From: Capitella teleta
Taxonomy: Eukaryota > Annelida > Polychaeta > Capitellidae
Assembly (NCBI GenBank): GCA_000328365.1
Contig: KB299137.1
Coordinates: 629,355 to 693,354 of the forward strand
Direction of reading: 5' to 3'
Length of the DNA stretch: 64,000 nucleotides
In this document: positions 26,232 to 40,000 of the stretch, piece by piece
Position numbering within the stretch: position 1 is the stretch's first letter
How the letters are laid out: each line of letters begins with the position of its first letter
Program-made: the position numbers and the translations under genes
The notes under the pieces: model-generated
Told to the model about the DNA's origin: nothing
Seen by the model: only the letters and a program-made list of their open reading frames with translations
Database searches by the model: none

Positions 26232-29200
26232 TCTTTTGGCGAGCAGCCAAGCAGACTGTAACTCTATTAGAGTGTGAGCCTTAAACCCAAGTTAATTTAT
26301 CTTAATAGATGTCTAGATCGAGGTAATTTATTCAGTATACCGTCCTCATCCGTTACAATATATCTTTAGGTGATGCGATTAACAGACAGCCTGGTCTATC
26401 CATTGGCGCTGTTGATGAAGAAGGACTAGCATTGACTGTCTTTACCTGCGAGGTGGAATCGCTACCAAAGGTCACAACACTCGAATGATCTGTGCATTTC
26501 GGGCTTCGTATTATATACATTAGAAAATACACAGTTAAGATAATAGATAATAAATAGATAATATATTGTTCACTAGGGTTCACCCTTGTTATGTCTAATT
26601 GGGGTCATAAACATAACACAAATAAACACCCTTCGGTTTATATTTACAATTTAAATATGAGACATAATTATGTCAGGTGGGTTTGAACTTTGATGGGAAC
26701 TCTGAAGATTTGATACTTAAAGTGAAGTATCAGGTCATTGATCTAAAAGCAGTTACTTAATTTCTTGAATGGTCTTTTAAACTCATCTTCTCAGCTACAG
26801 AAGTCGCGAAAAGGCGACTGAAAGGGACCCACAAACCTTGACTCAAGTGTCAAATAACTATTCAATAACAACCATTAAAATATTTGCCCGCAAAGCCAAA
26901 GTAAACTAAAGATTTGAAAAAGAAAATAATTGCAATAATGAATTGGGCCGCCCCAGATCAAAGTGGAGATAAAGCAATAAAAGCCAAGAGCCAAAACAAG
27001 AAAAGAAAATGAAAACATGTAAACAGGATATAAACCGCTTTATATTTGCGGCCATTTTCTGATTTGGGGCAATTCAACAAGGGATTGAATAAAGTGCTGA
27101 ATTGGGGCTACAGGCATGAAGGATAATCATTTTAGGATTTAATTATTAGGAAACAAATAATGGGAGGATGAAACTTGAAAGAGAGACAGAATTACGACTG
27201 AATAGACTTATTATATGCACGGATAACAAGAACCCGAACGAATAGAAATCACGAGTCGTGAATCATTTTGATGGAACGTAAGGTAAACACTTCCTAAAAG
27301 CTTTTAGCGCCAAATAGTGATAATTAAACAACGATATACCCCACTGAGAAGGCTCCTAAAAAGGCCTCGGGATGTCCACGAACCAAGCAATCAATCCATT
27401 GTAATTATAGCCATGGGATTGGCACCCCCCTTCCCTCTGAACCTAGATCTACTCACCCTATAATGCGTGCTCAACAAGTGAAGATTGTCGCTTGTCTTCT
27501 CGCAATGTAATCCAATAGGCCAGGACCAATCCCCGCTTACAACTCTTTGGCGGTGTTCACTCGGCGCTCGGTCGTTTTTCTCTCGCTGGCTGGCTTCGAG
27601 CGCAGATTATCTGGGCTTACGGAGCGGCGAAATAATCCGCCGCAAGATACGAGTCGGGTGACCTGACGCAGAAGCGATTCGTTGTCATTAACGTTTTGTT
27701 TCTTTGCTATTTCGGACTGAATACGATTCCCTGTCAACACAGCACAATTCCTTCCTGGATATAGGGTTAGGATAAGCATCTGCGATCATTGATCACAACC
27801 GGTTTAAGGAACAACCGGTTGGAGCAATAGTCCAGCTTCAACAAACCGGGCTTCAACATTGTGCAATGAGTCGTGCAGTGGCGAAGTCAAATCGGGCTGA
27901 TTTCAAGTTCCAAAATTGCTAAACCCGTACCATGCCGTACGCTGCAGTTGCCTCATATACAAGTATATCAATAAGAATACTAGTAATCAAGCATACAAAA
28001 ATTGTGAACCCTGAAAGGAACAATGATGAGGATTTAGCTTAATTCAGCGAACGTGAATGTGTAACTCTCCAGTTCAAAAGTCGCTCAAAACGACAATAAC
28101 ATGTAGCATTCTTTTGCATGCATAATATCCGCAGGGTAAAACAAAATCCTGGCTTTTATATTCCTTTGATCAAAATAACTGCAATGGCCATAATTAAATA
28201 CCTTCAGGTAATTGAAATTTCCTCGGTACAAGGCGAAAAATCTCGACACGCAAGAAAACACATTATAGTGGACATTACGAGTTCATTGCTGTGTCCACGG
28301 GGATGAATATCGTAATGCTGTCACCTTGTCCTGCTGTGGCGTAATATGGGAGCCAGTATAAACATTCCATTGGTGCAAGAAGACTGGGTGTCGTCGACAG
28401 TGAGCTATTGGAGCAAAGGGCATACACTTCATTGTTGGCATAAGGCTTAGCATAGCTTATTTCAATCGGGAAACCCCTGTCTGCGTTATCAGTGCAGTAC
28501 TATTGGCATGACAACTGCAACAGAGCAGCACTTATTATGCAGTTATTACCGAGGTCCAATGCTATGATCAGCCATTCGAGAGAAAGCAGCAAAGGATTGG
28601 TGGATGAAGACGAAAATCTCAGGTCTTGGAGAAATTTATATATGCAATATGCTTTAGTGCATACTTGAACTAAATGTAACAAATAATTTATAATCTTAAC
28701 CTATACCCGTTGTTCGTGTGTTTCATGTCGTCTCTACCAAAGCATTCGATCGCGTTATCAATAAGACCATAACCGTAATTGATATTGCAACTATTGTAAG
28801 TCTTGTGTGATGTGAGTACGTGCTGCATTGTGTTCGTTGTAACATAACTTGCAAAGGAAAGAATGATATCAGCAAATTAAAACTGCGAGGTAAAAACGAA
28901 AAGGAGAACATGTGTGCTATATATGCCATCATAACTTCCTAGAAAGGCATACAATATCGCAAGATTTCACATTTATTTAAAGACAACCACGAGAAAGAAC
29001 ATTGATGCATTCGAGCAAAGTGTATGAGTTGCTTTCATCCGTTGTTCCGCAATTTAACGACCTCGCTTCTTTGCCTCTTCGCGATCAGCTGCTGATGACA
29101 GCAACCTTTCTCTTGTTTTCAGTCCGACCGTTCTTCATCCAGGTCACACATGCCGCCTTGCTTCAATGTCATCCACGCGATGACATAATACAATTGGCGC

Positions 29201-29768
29201 ACTTTGCTTGTGACTACACGTTTTTAATGGCTTGTGGATTTCGTATCTTTTTGCGTGATGAAGAAACTCACTGGGTAGTGTTGTAATGAACGCCAAACTG
29301 AGCGCTAAGATTAGTGTGTAAATAATAGATACGTGACTGTTTGATTGACCAATCGCGACATCAATGTGATAAGTTGGTTAGCAACCCACCCGAATACTTT
29401 CTCAATTCGGCACCTATTGAATCAATCGAACACCGCCATCATTTGACTGCTTCTCTGTGTGTTTCTCTTTCCCAACCTGACAAGGTTAATTTCCGCCAAT
29501 TACAGTTTGAACCTGCGATTAGTGGGAATTAACCTAACCTAGAACTAACCTAGGCTATGCATTCGACATTAAATCGGGTCCTGTAATTTTGACCTTCCTC
29601 ATGCATACAAACTTTCATAAATTCATTATGCTTTCGATTCGAAATTTCAAACACGGTGAATCTCTAGAAAACACGCATTTATAGCAGGACAGCATAATTA
29701 ATATATGATAATGGTGCATATAACAATGAAAGAAGAAGAAGTTCAGATAAATTCACAACAGAAAGAAA
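26232..29768. other. Upstream region of the M13 gene, no supported gene
   Basis: About 3.5 kb. It should contain the promoter and any 5' non-coding exon of the M13 gene. A 94-codon plus-strand frame at 29002-29286 has a weak resemblance to a nuclear-receptor ligand-binding-domain signature and is discussed as a finding; I do not call it a gene. Other frames have no recognisable features. Confidence 0.45.
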
Positions 29769-30329
29769 TCAGGAAAAATAATTATAGTTCACATCGGGGT
29801 GTTTTCCGCGTATATCTTTGGTTCTGGGGCATCTTGAGATGATGTGGGTCTCATCCTGGATTTCTCCACACTGACATAATCTTTCTACTCTGGGTCGACG
29901 CGTCCATCTGCCTTTTTCAATTGCGAGATTGTGCGATGAAAGGCGGAATTTCGTCATGGCAATTCTCTCGCGTTCTTTCACGGCTCTCTGTCTGTGTAAG
30001 TCGCATGTAACCCCAGGTCGGGGTTGATTTCCACGTACGTTTATGTACTTCGTTCTTTCAGATCTATGAATTCTGATGTGGAGTATCCTGTTTCCATTGT
30101 GGTGATGTACTGGCCAGTGGCCACGAGGTGTTCTGGCATCTCTTGACAGCTTCAGCGCGTGCATAAGCGAGTCGTCAGTCATGGTTTCCTTTTCTTGGGC
30201 TATTTTCTTCAGGCATTTCTTCTGAGTTGTTTTGATCATCTGGACCAAAAAAAAAAAGGGGGGGGAGGAGTGCCAGCCTCCACCAGGCACAAATAAAATG
30301 CGGTTGCTTTCCACATTGCTAGCAAGCAC
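29769..30329 (-). mobile_element. LINE-type ORF fragment (C-terminal zinc-binding region)
   Basis: A 186-codon frame. Its second half reads KFRLSSHNLAIEKGRW, then a Cys-x-Cys and a DETHIISRCP motif (C-x-C...H...C). This is the Cys/His cluster found after the reverse transcriptase in many non-LTR retrotransposons. The reverse transcriptase itself is not found nearby, so this is a 3' fragment. It belongs to a different family from the copies at 32-34.6 kb. Confidence 0.6.
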
Positions 30330-31970
30330 ACATCATATGACATGTACAATGGTGACGTTAATATGCATGCTCTCTGAGTCAACCAGGTCTCGCAACCATA
30401 ATTATAGCATGGCGCTCATCAGGGCAGCTTGGAACACCATACATGTTCATGCAGCATTATATACCCAATTGGGAGGGGGGTCTGTTGTTGATAATATAGC
30501 CGTGAATGCTTTGATTGGCGTAAATCGAAATTCTGCTTACCAAAGATGACAATATAACCATATAGCACCCTCCAAAGGAACTATGATGAATGGGCATTAT
30601 GATGCTGCAATTTTGACATAATTGTGCCGTCCGTCCGTCGAGATGCGCTGCGGCAAAGTGACCTCCATACATCAGACCATAATCTGGCTTCGACATCACA
30701 CGTCAGCAGCTGAAAGATGCGATGGATGCAGCTATCTTGCTAATTTAGCATCCGAGTGCGAGCAGTTGAACACTACGCAAGGCAGTCACATTCACCATAC
30801 TGAAAACAAAATGGTTTAATCTCTCTGACCACAATGATAGTGTCGAAATTGGTTGGATATTTATTTTGTATTATTAGTGGTGGGTATTTATTTTGTGCTC
30901 AGCTAAGCAGGCTACGCTGGGGCAGGCTCCCCGGGGAGTTGAATTTACGTTGGTTTGATGTGTCCAATAACAAGGGGAAGTATTGTGAAGTCAGAGAACA
31001 AGGTGCGATGCGGCAGTAATTCTAGACTATGAAATTATTATTATTTTTTTTTTTTTTTTTTTTTTTTACCTCTAAAATTACTTCACAATTCTCATCTTAG
31101 TAGTACATACAAGATTACTCATAAGTTTATCACATCATACTTGTAACTAACAAATATCGATGCATACATACATCTCTCCTCACTCCAGATGTCTAGATTG
31201 TATCAAATTGAACAACATTGAACAACACTGAACAACACTGAACAATAGGCATTCCGCGAGTCGGTAAATACTATGTCCGTGATGATGCAGAAGATTATCG
31301 TTTACAAAATATTTAGCAACTTTTCATCAATAGTTACTATTTTATAAAGTTCTAAATATCTTGTGACATCAAGCAACAGCATTGGCTCTTAAATAATTGG
31401 TTATTCAAGTTCTGATGGAATGATATATAACACCTAAATTACGACACAGCGTCGTTTCATCGTAGTTAAAAGATTATTTGGAGAAGAAAGCTAAATTACG
31501 AGACATTATAGTCCAGATAAGAGGCTACTCTATCAATAAATGATACATAGGGCTCGTAGCCCTTTTCAGCGAAAGTTGCTGTTTTGTAGCACTTTTATTA
31601 CGAAACATTGAAAAATCCCCATAATTATGTCATGAATCACCCTTTATATTGTACATGAAATAGAAAAATAATAATATAGGTTAGCCAAAATTAGTGACAG
31701 CATAATGTAAAAATTTACAGAACAAAATGGTAATCTGGTGGTGTCTTGTGGTGATGTAATTTAACGGTATCGCATGTTTACAGCATTATTATTTTCAGCT
31801 CAAATTCTTCTCGTGATTTCCGCGTGAATTTATCCGCAAAAAACCACACGTGGGATGTACGTACGTGGCGCGGTGCCACTTGCGACCCATGAGATTTTGG
31901 TCGGGAAACAGGATGGAAACTTTGCAACCATTGGCCATTTGTTTTGCATTCGTGAGTAGAGGGGGCGTGT
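30330..31970. other. Intergenic region without a recognised gene
   Basis: About 1.6 kb. A poly-T run of roughly 25 lies near 31042-31068 and three short ACTGAACAAC-type repeats near 31208-31245. Open frames here are short and unlike any known family. Confidence 0.5.
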
Positions 31971-31974
31971 GTGT

Positions 31975-33191
31975 TTATAGTCCATACCTGTCAACCCTCC
32001 CGGATTTAACGGGAGACTCCCGCTGCGGCGCCCAACCCCCCGCTAACCCGCTACGACCACTTAATCTCACGCTTTGGGAAAAGTTTAGTTTCATAAATAA
32101 ATAAATAAAGTTTCTCTTACAAGAGCATGTACCACACCAAACCAACAATGGTATCTTGCAATTGCTAGCAATATCGCCCTGAAAATGTCGAGCGATATCG
32201 ATATAGATAGCCATCGATCGGTAGCTGACTAAAGGCCAAATACGAAAATATTCCATTCATTTTCTCGAACAGTGAACTGTTGTCTTAATTAGCGAGAATA
32301 CCAAAAGCCGGTCTGGGAGCTCGAATTCAAATGTAGAGGAGACGGCTTGCGCTCGGTAAAATTTTTTTATCAAAAAGTAACAAATAAAATATAAAATAAA
32401 TAAAAATCGGATTGCTTGCTTGAATTGATTTCTCGTAAATTTTTCCTTTTGCAAGCTTAGACTTAGATTGAACTGTCTTAGTGTCTAGTAGATGTGTTAT
32501 TATTGTTTTATTCTTGTTATTATAAATATGATTATCATTATATAATTTATTTATTTACAGGAGCCTTGATCGAGCTATGCCGACGATGTGGCTTTATTAA
32601 CTCTAACTTTAACGGCTGCCAAAGTCATGCTAAATGTATGTGAGCAGTTTGCGAATAATTTCAACGTGTTATTTAATGCAGATAAAAGTGCGCTTCTGGT
32701 ATGTGGCAGATCAATCAGGAAGGAGGTAAATTTGAGGCTCAACGGGCGTATTATTCAGCAAAATTCTACAGCCGTGCATCTGGGCACCACAATCGGAGAC
32801 AATAGTTCCACCAGAAATGTGAAAAAGGCTGCTTCCCATCTGTACTGTTTAACTAATGTGCTAATGTGTAAATTCGGCCATTGTTCAATTGATGTTTTAA
32901 GCGCATTGTTTTTTTTTTCTTCATATTGCACCTCGTTCTACGGTTGCCCCCTATGGGATTTAAGAAATATTGAGCCAGTTTTAACCATTGTAAAGCTTGC
33001 CAGCAATTATTGTTTTTATGGTTGCATGTATTCTGTCATTAGTGAAAATGTACATTTATGTTCTGTTTTAAGTTCTGTTCCGTTACGTTTTATATTTGGT
33101 GATTTCGAAAATGTAAAAAGTATAATACAAATAGGTATGTATGATGAAGCGACGATTGCTGAATCATTAGCCCTAAAAGACCTTTGTTATT
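31975..33191 (+). mobile_element. LINE 3' fragment, copy 1 (reverse transcriptase C-terminus)
   Basis: Non-LTR retrotransposon remnant. The coding part starts at about 32570 with SYADDVALLTLT, the YADD active-site box of reverse transcriptase, followed by NADKSALLVCG, VHLGTTIG and a C-terminal region (YCTSFYGCPLWDLR, SVPLRFIFG) of L2/CR1-like form. It is cut by the N gap at 33192. Against copy 2 it lacks a 150-bp block after 32982. The upstream part (about 31975-32560) is non-coding and is also shared with copy 2 from 33242 on. Family level is uncertain. Confidence 0.75.
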
Positions 33192-33241
33192 NNNNNNNNN
33201 NNNNNNNNNNNNNNNNNNNNNNNNNNNNNNNNNNNNNNNNN
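33192..33241. other. Assembly gap, 50 N
   Basis: Exactly 50 N between two near-identical LINE fragments, so the duplication on either side may be partly an assembly product. Confidence 1.
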
Positions 33242-34644
33242 TAAAGTTTCTCTTACAAGAACATGTACCACATCAAACCAACAATGTTTTAATAATGGTA
33301 TCTTGCAATTGCTAGCGATATCGCCTCGAAAATGTCGAGCGATAGCCATCGATCGGTAGCTGACTAAAGGCCAAATACGAAAATATTCCATTCATTTTCT
33401 CGGACAGTGAACTGTTGTCTTAATTAGCGAGAATACAAAAAGCCGGTCTGGGAGCTCGAATTCGAATGTAGAGACGGCTTGCGCTCGGTAATTTTTTTTT
33501 TTTTTTAAGTAACAAATAAAGTATAAAATAAATAAAAATCGGATTGCTTGCTTGAATTGATTTCTCGTAATTTTTTCCTTTTGCAAGCTTAGACTTAGAA
33601 CTGTCTTAGTGTTTAGTAGATGTGTTATTATTGTTTTATTCTTGTTATTATAAATATGATTATCATTATATAATTTATTTATTTACAGGAGTCTTGATCA
33701 AGCTATGCCGATGATGTGGCTTTATTAACTCTAACTTTAACGGCTGCCAAAGTCATGCTAAATGTATGTGAACAGTTTGCGAATAATTTCAACGTGTTAT
33801 TTAATGCAGATAAAAGTGCGCTTCTGGTATGTGGCAGATCAATCAGGAAGGAGGTAAATTTGAGGCTCAACGGGCGTATTATTCAGCAAAATTCTACAGC
33901 CGTGCATCTGGGCACCACAATCGGAGACAATAGTTCCACCAGAAATGTGAAAAAGGCTGCTTCCCATCTGTACTGTTTAACTAATGTGCTAATGTGTAAA
34001 TTCGGCCATTGTTCAATTGATGTTTTAAGCGCATTGTTTTTTTGTTTTTTTTCTTCATATTGCACCTCGTTCTACGGTTGCCCCCTATGGGATTTAAGAA
34101 ATATTGAGCCAGTTTTAACAGCATGGCGAAAATTTTAAAAATGTATTTGGAAATTAAATATAAAAACTCGTACTAAATATATAAATAATTTGCCAAAAGG
34201 AAACTTAATTTGGGCCCTTCTGATACGCTCCTTAAGTTTTTATATGCAGTGCCTGAGCAGCACTAACGCCATTGTAAAGCTTGCCAGCAATTATTGTTTT
34301 TATGGTTGCATGTATTATGTCATTAGTGAAAATGTACATTTATGTTCTGTTTTAAGTTCTGTTCCGTTACGTTTTATATTTGGTGATTTTGAAAATGTAA
34401 AAAGTATAATACAAATAGGCATGTATGATGAAGCGACGATTGCTGAATCATTAGCCCTAAAAGACCTTTGTTATTTAAGAGATGGCCTAATGTTTTTAAA
34501 CTTTGAAATTACTAATGAAGAATTACTATTTGCATTTAATCATTTTACAATTTGATTAAGCTACCTTTATGTTGTAGTTTTGATTTTTTTTCTTTCACCT
34601 ATTTTTTTTTCACCATTTTTCCTGTATATTTATTTATACGAATA
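33242..34644 (+). mobile_element. LINE 3' fragment, copy 2, with complete 3' end
   Basis: Near-identical to copy 1 from the non-coding part (33242-33690) through the YADD box (about 33705) to ALKDLCYL, then continuing to its own C-terminus (RDGLMFLNFEITNEELLFAF, ending 34555). It has the 150-bp block absent from copy 1 (34120-34269), within which the frame is closed by a stop at about 34136. After a short 3' UTR it passes into an (ATT)n array, the usual simple-repeat tail of L2/CR1-like elements. It is 5'-truncated and inactive. Confidence 0.8.
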
Positions 34645-35110
<466 letters not shown>

Positions 35111-37006
35111 CAAAGTCTGCCTCTCCGGGGAATGGAAGTGTCTTCGAGCTTTCATAACGTTTTTGAGGCGTTGTGATATTATAGGAATGAAGGAAGGAAT
35201 GCTCCCCGTATAAACATTAAATTATATAACGTAGGATCCCTGCAACTAAATCGCGGATTCCTTTTACGGACCTGCATAAACAGCTGATTTTGACATCTGA
35301 AGTACCGAGAGCTGCGAGATTTTCTCCCAAGATTCACGATTCCTAATCGTTTGCTTACCACAATCGACTTTTCGTGCACTGACTTAGCATGACGAATAAT
35401 TCAAGGAGCGGAAAATTGTCACTATTGTAATATATAATCTATTATTACATTCCACTGCCTATGCCTATCCGATAGGCATATATATGATTATATCGCCTTT
35501 ACTACTTTAGCCATATGATTATTATTATATGATATATTGATATAACACATCTTCATGATGATGATGATGATGATGATCTTGATCTTCTCTTCTCGGGTGC
35601 TCAGCATAGAGTACAGTACTGAGTCTGTACGTAGTGATCACTGACAGAAAATAGATATAGAGACGTATAGCCCTACTACCACTAGCTTTCCAGCTAAGCT
35701 GACTCTCAATCTGTCAGTCTGGACTCTGCATGACCAGATCATCAGATGCTACCCTAGCTATGGTCCATATTTTGATCATTGATGGGCTCGATTGCCAAAT
35801 AATTTCTATTTTAAAAAGATAATAAATTTATGCCTTTAATGATTAAGTTTTAGTTTATTTTTCATCTGTAGTTTTCACGAGTTAGTTACCCATACTTATA
35901 TCAATATGTACAGAGTGCTGAGATTGGTCCAAAGTAATCTACTCCATAATAAAGATTTCAATGGCACTGTGTTTCTCTGAGAAACTTTTACAAAACAGGC
36001 GGCAGTGTAAGAACGTGCATGAAAAGATAACCTCCCCTGACGTTGGAGGTAAAAAGACCAGCACGACTGCAATAGAAAAATATTGCAAAGCATAGTTTAA
36101 TGATGATTGCACTCATGCAATTATATGTGACCCTCCACGACGAAAGCAGTGTAAAGTCGCAAAATAAAATTTCTGACCTTTTGGTATATTCATTAAGAGC
36201 TGCCAATACCTTTAAATGACGTAGAAAATAAATAAATACCTCTTCTTGTTAAGAAGTTATGAGCATTTGAAGCATGTGACCATCGCGATGTCAAACTGCA
36301 GGAAAATGCAATTGCATATTGCTGAGAATTTTCATCACGCACGTGCGTCACCATAGTAACGGAGCGTCTTTCAGAGTTGACAGCATAACCCGAACTATGA
36401 CCCGTTGTAAATGCCTTCCAATGGCTACACTTGTAAACACAGAATCTTGTGAAAAATATTAATAGAAAGCTCTGTTCCCGCTCTTTACAGTGATACTTTT
36501 CATTGAAAAATCGCATATGTGTATGTGACCATACTAAGTTTTTGAAACGATCACCAATTAACTCTTTTTCCTCATTAAATTAATTTATGATCAAAGAGAG
36601 GGTCAATTAAAATTGAAATTAAACCACTTTATAATTTAAAAATGCACATAATTGTTGTTGTACTTTGAAGTTTAGAGGTTGATCTACCGAAAAAGAGTGA
36701 AACATGAAAATTTTAATGTTTTCGTCTCGGGCGCTTTTATCCCTATATCTCTATTGCACTCACTGCGACTTTAGACTGATTTCGTCATGGCGGGTCACAT
36801 ATCTACCTGTAGAAACCCGGTGTTGTTCTGCCTGCTTCACTTGCATTGAAATACACCCTCATCTTGTGAAGGTATCGAGGCAACTTGGCTGTCATATGTG
36901 TGGCCACAAGGATGCAATGGGCCTGTATGTATTACAAGGCATGTGTTTCTGGGTCTTCAGTAATTGTCATCTGCTGGTCATTGTAACTTCTTTGTTTTAA
37001 TTCCAG
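35111..37006. other. Upstream region of UNC79
   Basis: About 1.9 kb with no supported coding gene. A (GAT)n run lies at about 35557-35577. An inverted pair of roughly 38-bp sequences (36124-36162 and 36765-36803) may delimit a small element. The 5' non-coding exon of UNC79 and its promoter should be here, but I could not place them. Confidence 0.5.
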
Positions 37007-40000
37007 GTGATCAATGAGAAAACCCTGAGTTACCATGGCAACCAGAGCAGCAACCTGTGAGATCCCATATACTTGCGCCGTTTGTCTTACTCTCCTATCA
37101 CATCCGATTTCAGTCACGGCCAAGATCGGCAACCTGCGCGACTACCACTCGCGCCTCCTGCACAATGTTTCTCCATTGCCGAGCGGATTGGATATCGCAA
37201 ACACGCTGAAGCATTTCTCTCAAACACTGCTCAGGTTTGAGAAGGTGAAAGAATTAATCTTCTGTTACCTCTTTCGATCCTTGTAGCGTTCTCAAAGATG
37301 TGCCGTTCATTCCATCTGAGTCATACACCCCTCGTCAGCGAGATAGCGTGCGCCTCTCGATGTTCCCCAATCTGAACTACAGTGGACTGTATGAAGCGGT
37401 GCTCAACATCATAGATGTTATTCCAACAGTATTGCATGGCCAAGATGGTGAGTTCAACTGTAACAAGCAAGCAGTTGGTTTAGCTCCTAAAGTATTTCAG
37501 CATTGGGAGAATCAGTGCTGACTGTGCTCTCCTGCCTGGTGCCATTCCTTGAGTATGACCAATTGAACCTACTACCGTACACTATCGCATCCACACTCGC
37601 CACCTTCCCTGCCAGCCTGCAACCGTACACTGTCCAGCTGTTGTGCACCACTTTACTGCCAGTCACTTTTGGTCCGTTTAACTTTGGTCATGTTTGTTAA
37701 TATTCAATTGTAATTTTTGTTTTTAGACACAGAGGAAGATTCTGATGATGCGACTTATGCGACCGAAGCCACTGCTGCTATTCTGATGATTGTCTTGCAA
37801 CAAGTTGATCAAAGTGGTCAGTACGGCTAGCGATGTTGAGCTCATTTGACTAAGCATCTCATCTTACAGAGCAACATGCTCAGTTGATTGAATGCCTCAT
37901 GGGATATAAGAAGAACATTTGCAAAGTGAGCCATGGGTATTTTAAGCACCTCTGACTAATAACTCGCTTCTTTCCAGGATCTTTTGAGCGTCATCGCTTA
38001 TGGACCACCGTCAGCCAGAGCCCCGGCCACTCACCACCTGTTCCATCACTGGCCACAGCTACGTCCAGCCTCAGGTGATTCAGACGACGTCCACTACACG
38101 CACCAAGGCAGGAAACCTACTGACTGCAATGACCACTGTGTTGTGAATTTGATTTCATTCAGATTGGGAACCAACGTCATGTCAGCGTGAGCGTTGTTTG
38201 AATTCAGGCAACGTTAAGGCCGTCAAGGTGCGGTTGTGTTAAATTTGAATAAATTGCATATAATCAGCATCTCATTATAGATGTGCCTGGATCCAGGGGT
38301 CGCTATCGAGAACGCAGATAAGCCACCTCCCATTCACCTGTGTGTGGATTGTGTTGATCAGCTACGCCATGATGAAGCGCACAACTTAGTTGATATCCTG
38401 CAACCGATGGGAAGAGTGGCGTTGGTGTGTGACAATAAGGTGAGCAACTCAGCTCTCTCTCCCGTAACTTTGTCATTCATGTATTCTTCTCCTTTAGAAT
38501 TGTACGTCAAAAGACAAAACTGCAGTCTGTTCCTGCTTCTCCCTCGACTGCGCCAGTTTGAACGGCTTCCGTCCTGTGCGCTATTGCCAGCAATGCCACA
38601 CAAGCAAACACGCTGATCACGCCCCAGGAGCGCACCACATGTACCACGCATCCATTCCAGATGTCTGGTCATGTGATCCTGATCTCCGTGGTTACATCGT
38701 GGAAGCCATCGTCAGGTAGCGTTGAAATAAATCTTGGATGTCGCCTGACGTTTTTAGTTTTTCAGTTTACTCAAGGAAGCCATTCCTCTGGAGGACAAGC
38801 GCCAAGTTGAAATGGGAGAGGAGCGTGTTCGTCCCTCTCCCCACTTCCTGCGTGAAGAGGAGGAGGAGGAGGATGACAACGAGGAAGACAGGAAGCTGCT
38901 CAGTCGCTACGGCGTCTGGCTTCTTGTCTCCTTAGCGCCTCCCAAGGACAATATTTCTATTGAGATACTCGGTCGACTTCTTGCCATGCTCTTCCAGTGG
39001 TTTGATGCGACGGCTTATCTTCCTGATGGTACGTGTACCATCGCACAATAAAGTGAATGCAGTGTGGTTTATTTACAGATAGTATCGGCAGTGCGCTAGA
39101 ACGACTCAAACCGATGGTGAGTTATTATTGGTTGTGATCTGCAAACTGATCTACAAATGAAACATGTTTTGGCCATTTCCAAATCACTTCATCCTGCAGT
39201 ATCTCCAAAAATGGCTGCAAGAAGTGAGCAAACGACACTTTGAAGTTGTGCTCTCGTGCCTTCTGCCTCATCCACCTGAGTACGCCAGGGTTGGCGGCTA
39301 TTGGTAATTTTAATAATTAAATTAAAATCAGCAGCGGCTTAACCTTTGCCTGACCTTTAGGGACACACTCTCCAGTCGAACCTGTCAAATCAAAGAGGGA
39401 CTCAATCGACTGTTCTGCCTTGTGCCCTACAACATCGTGACTTTTCAGGTTAGAGGTTAGATATTATTATAGAACAATTAATTATTTAATTGATTACTGA
39501 AGGTTTGGGATTATGTGATGCCGTTCTGGCTGGAAGCGATTCGAACAGAAGTCCCGGAAAGTGACAAAGAAGAGTTGAAAGTTCTCTTGTGGTAAGTGAT
39601 CAACATTCAAATTCTAACTCAGAGGTGATATTTATCTTTTTCTTTTGCAGCAAATTGTTTGATAATGACATGAGTCCGCTACCGTTCTCTGTGGAGAAAA
39701 TGTATCATTTTATCACTGAAAGATTTGATGACACAGAAGCGATTGTGCAGGAACAGAATTTATCCTGGTTGCAGGTTTGGAAACTGAAGAGTTTTTTTTC
39801 ATCCGTGTGAATTTCCTGTTCACTTGCAGATTATGGCATCATTGGAGATCTTAACTCCGGTACGACTCCTCTTGAGTATGTTCCGTCATGGGATAGACTC
39901 TCTCGCAGCCATTGCTGAGAGTGAAGCTGAGATACAACGCAACAACGTCAAACAGAACAACAACAACGACGAAACAGAAGAAGATGGCTTTCCCATGGGA

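Noticed and set aside
29769-30329. Host gene for a 186-residue protein
   Set aside because: The Cys/His cluster after KFRLSSHNLAIEKGRW is a known C-terminal feature of non-LTR retrotransposon proteins, so it is counted as a LINE fragment.
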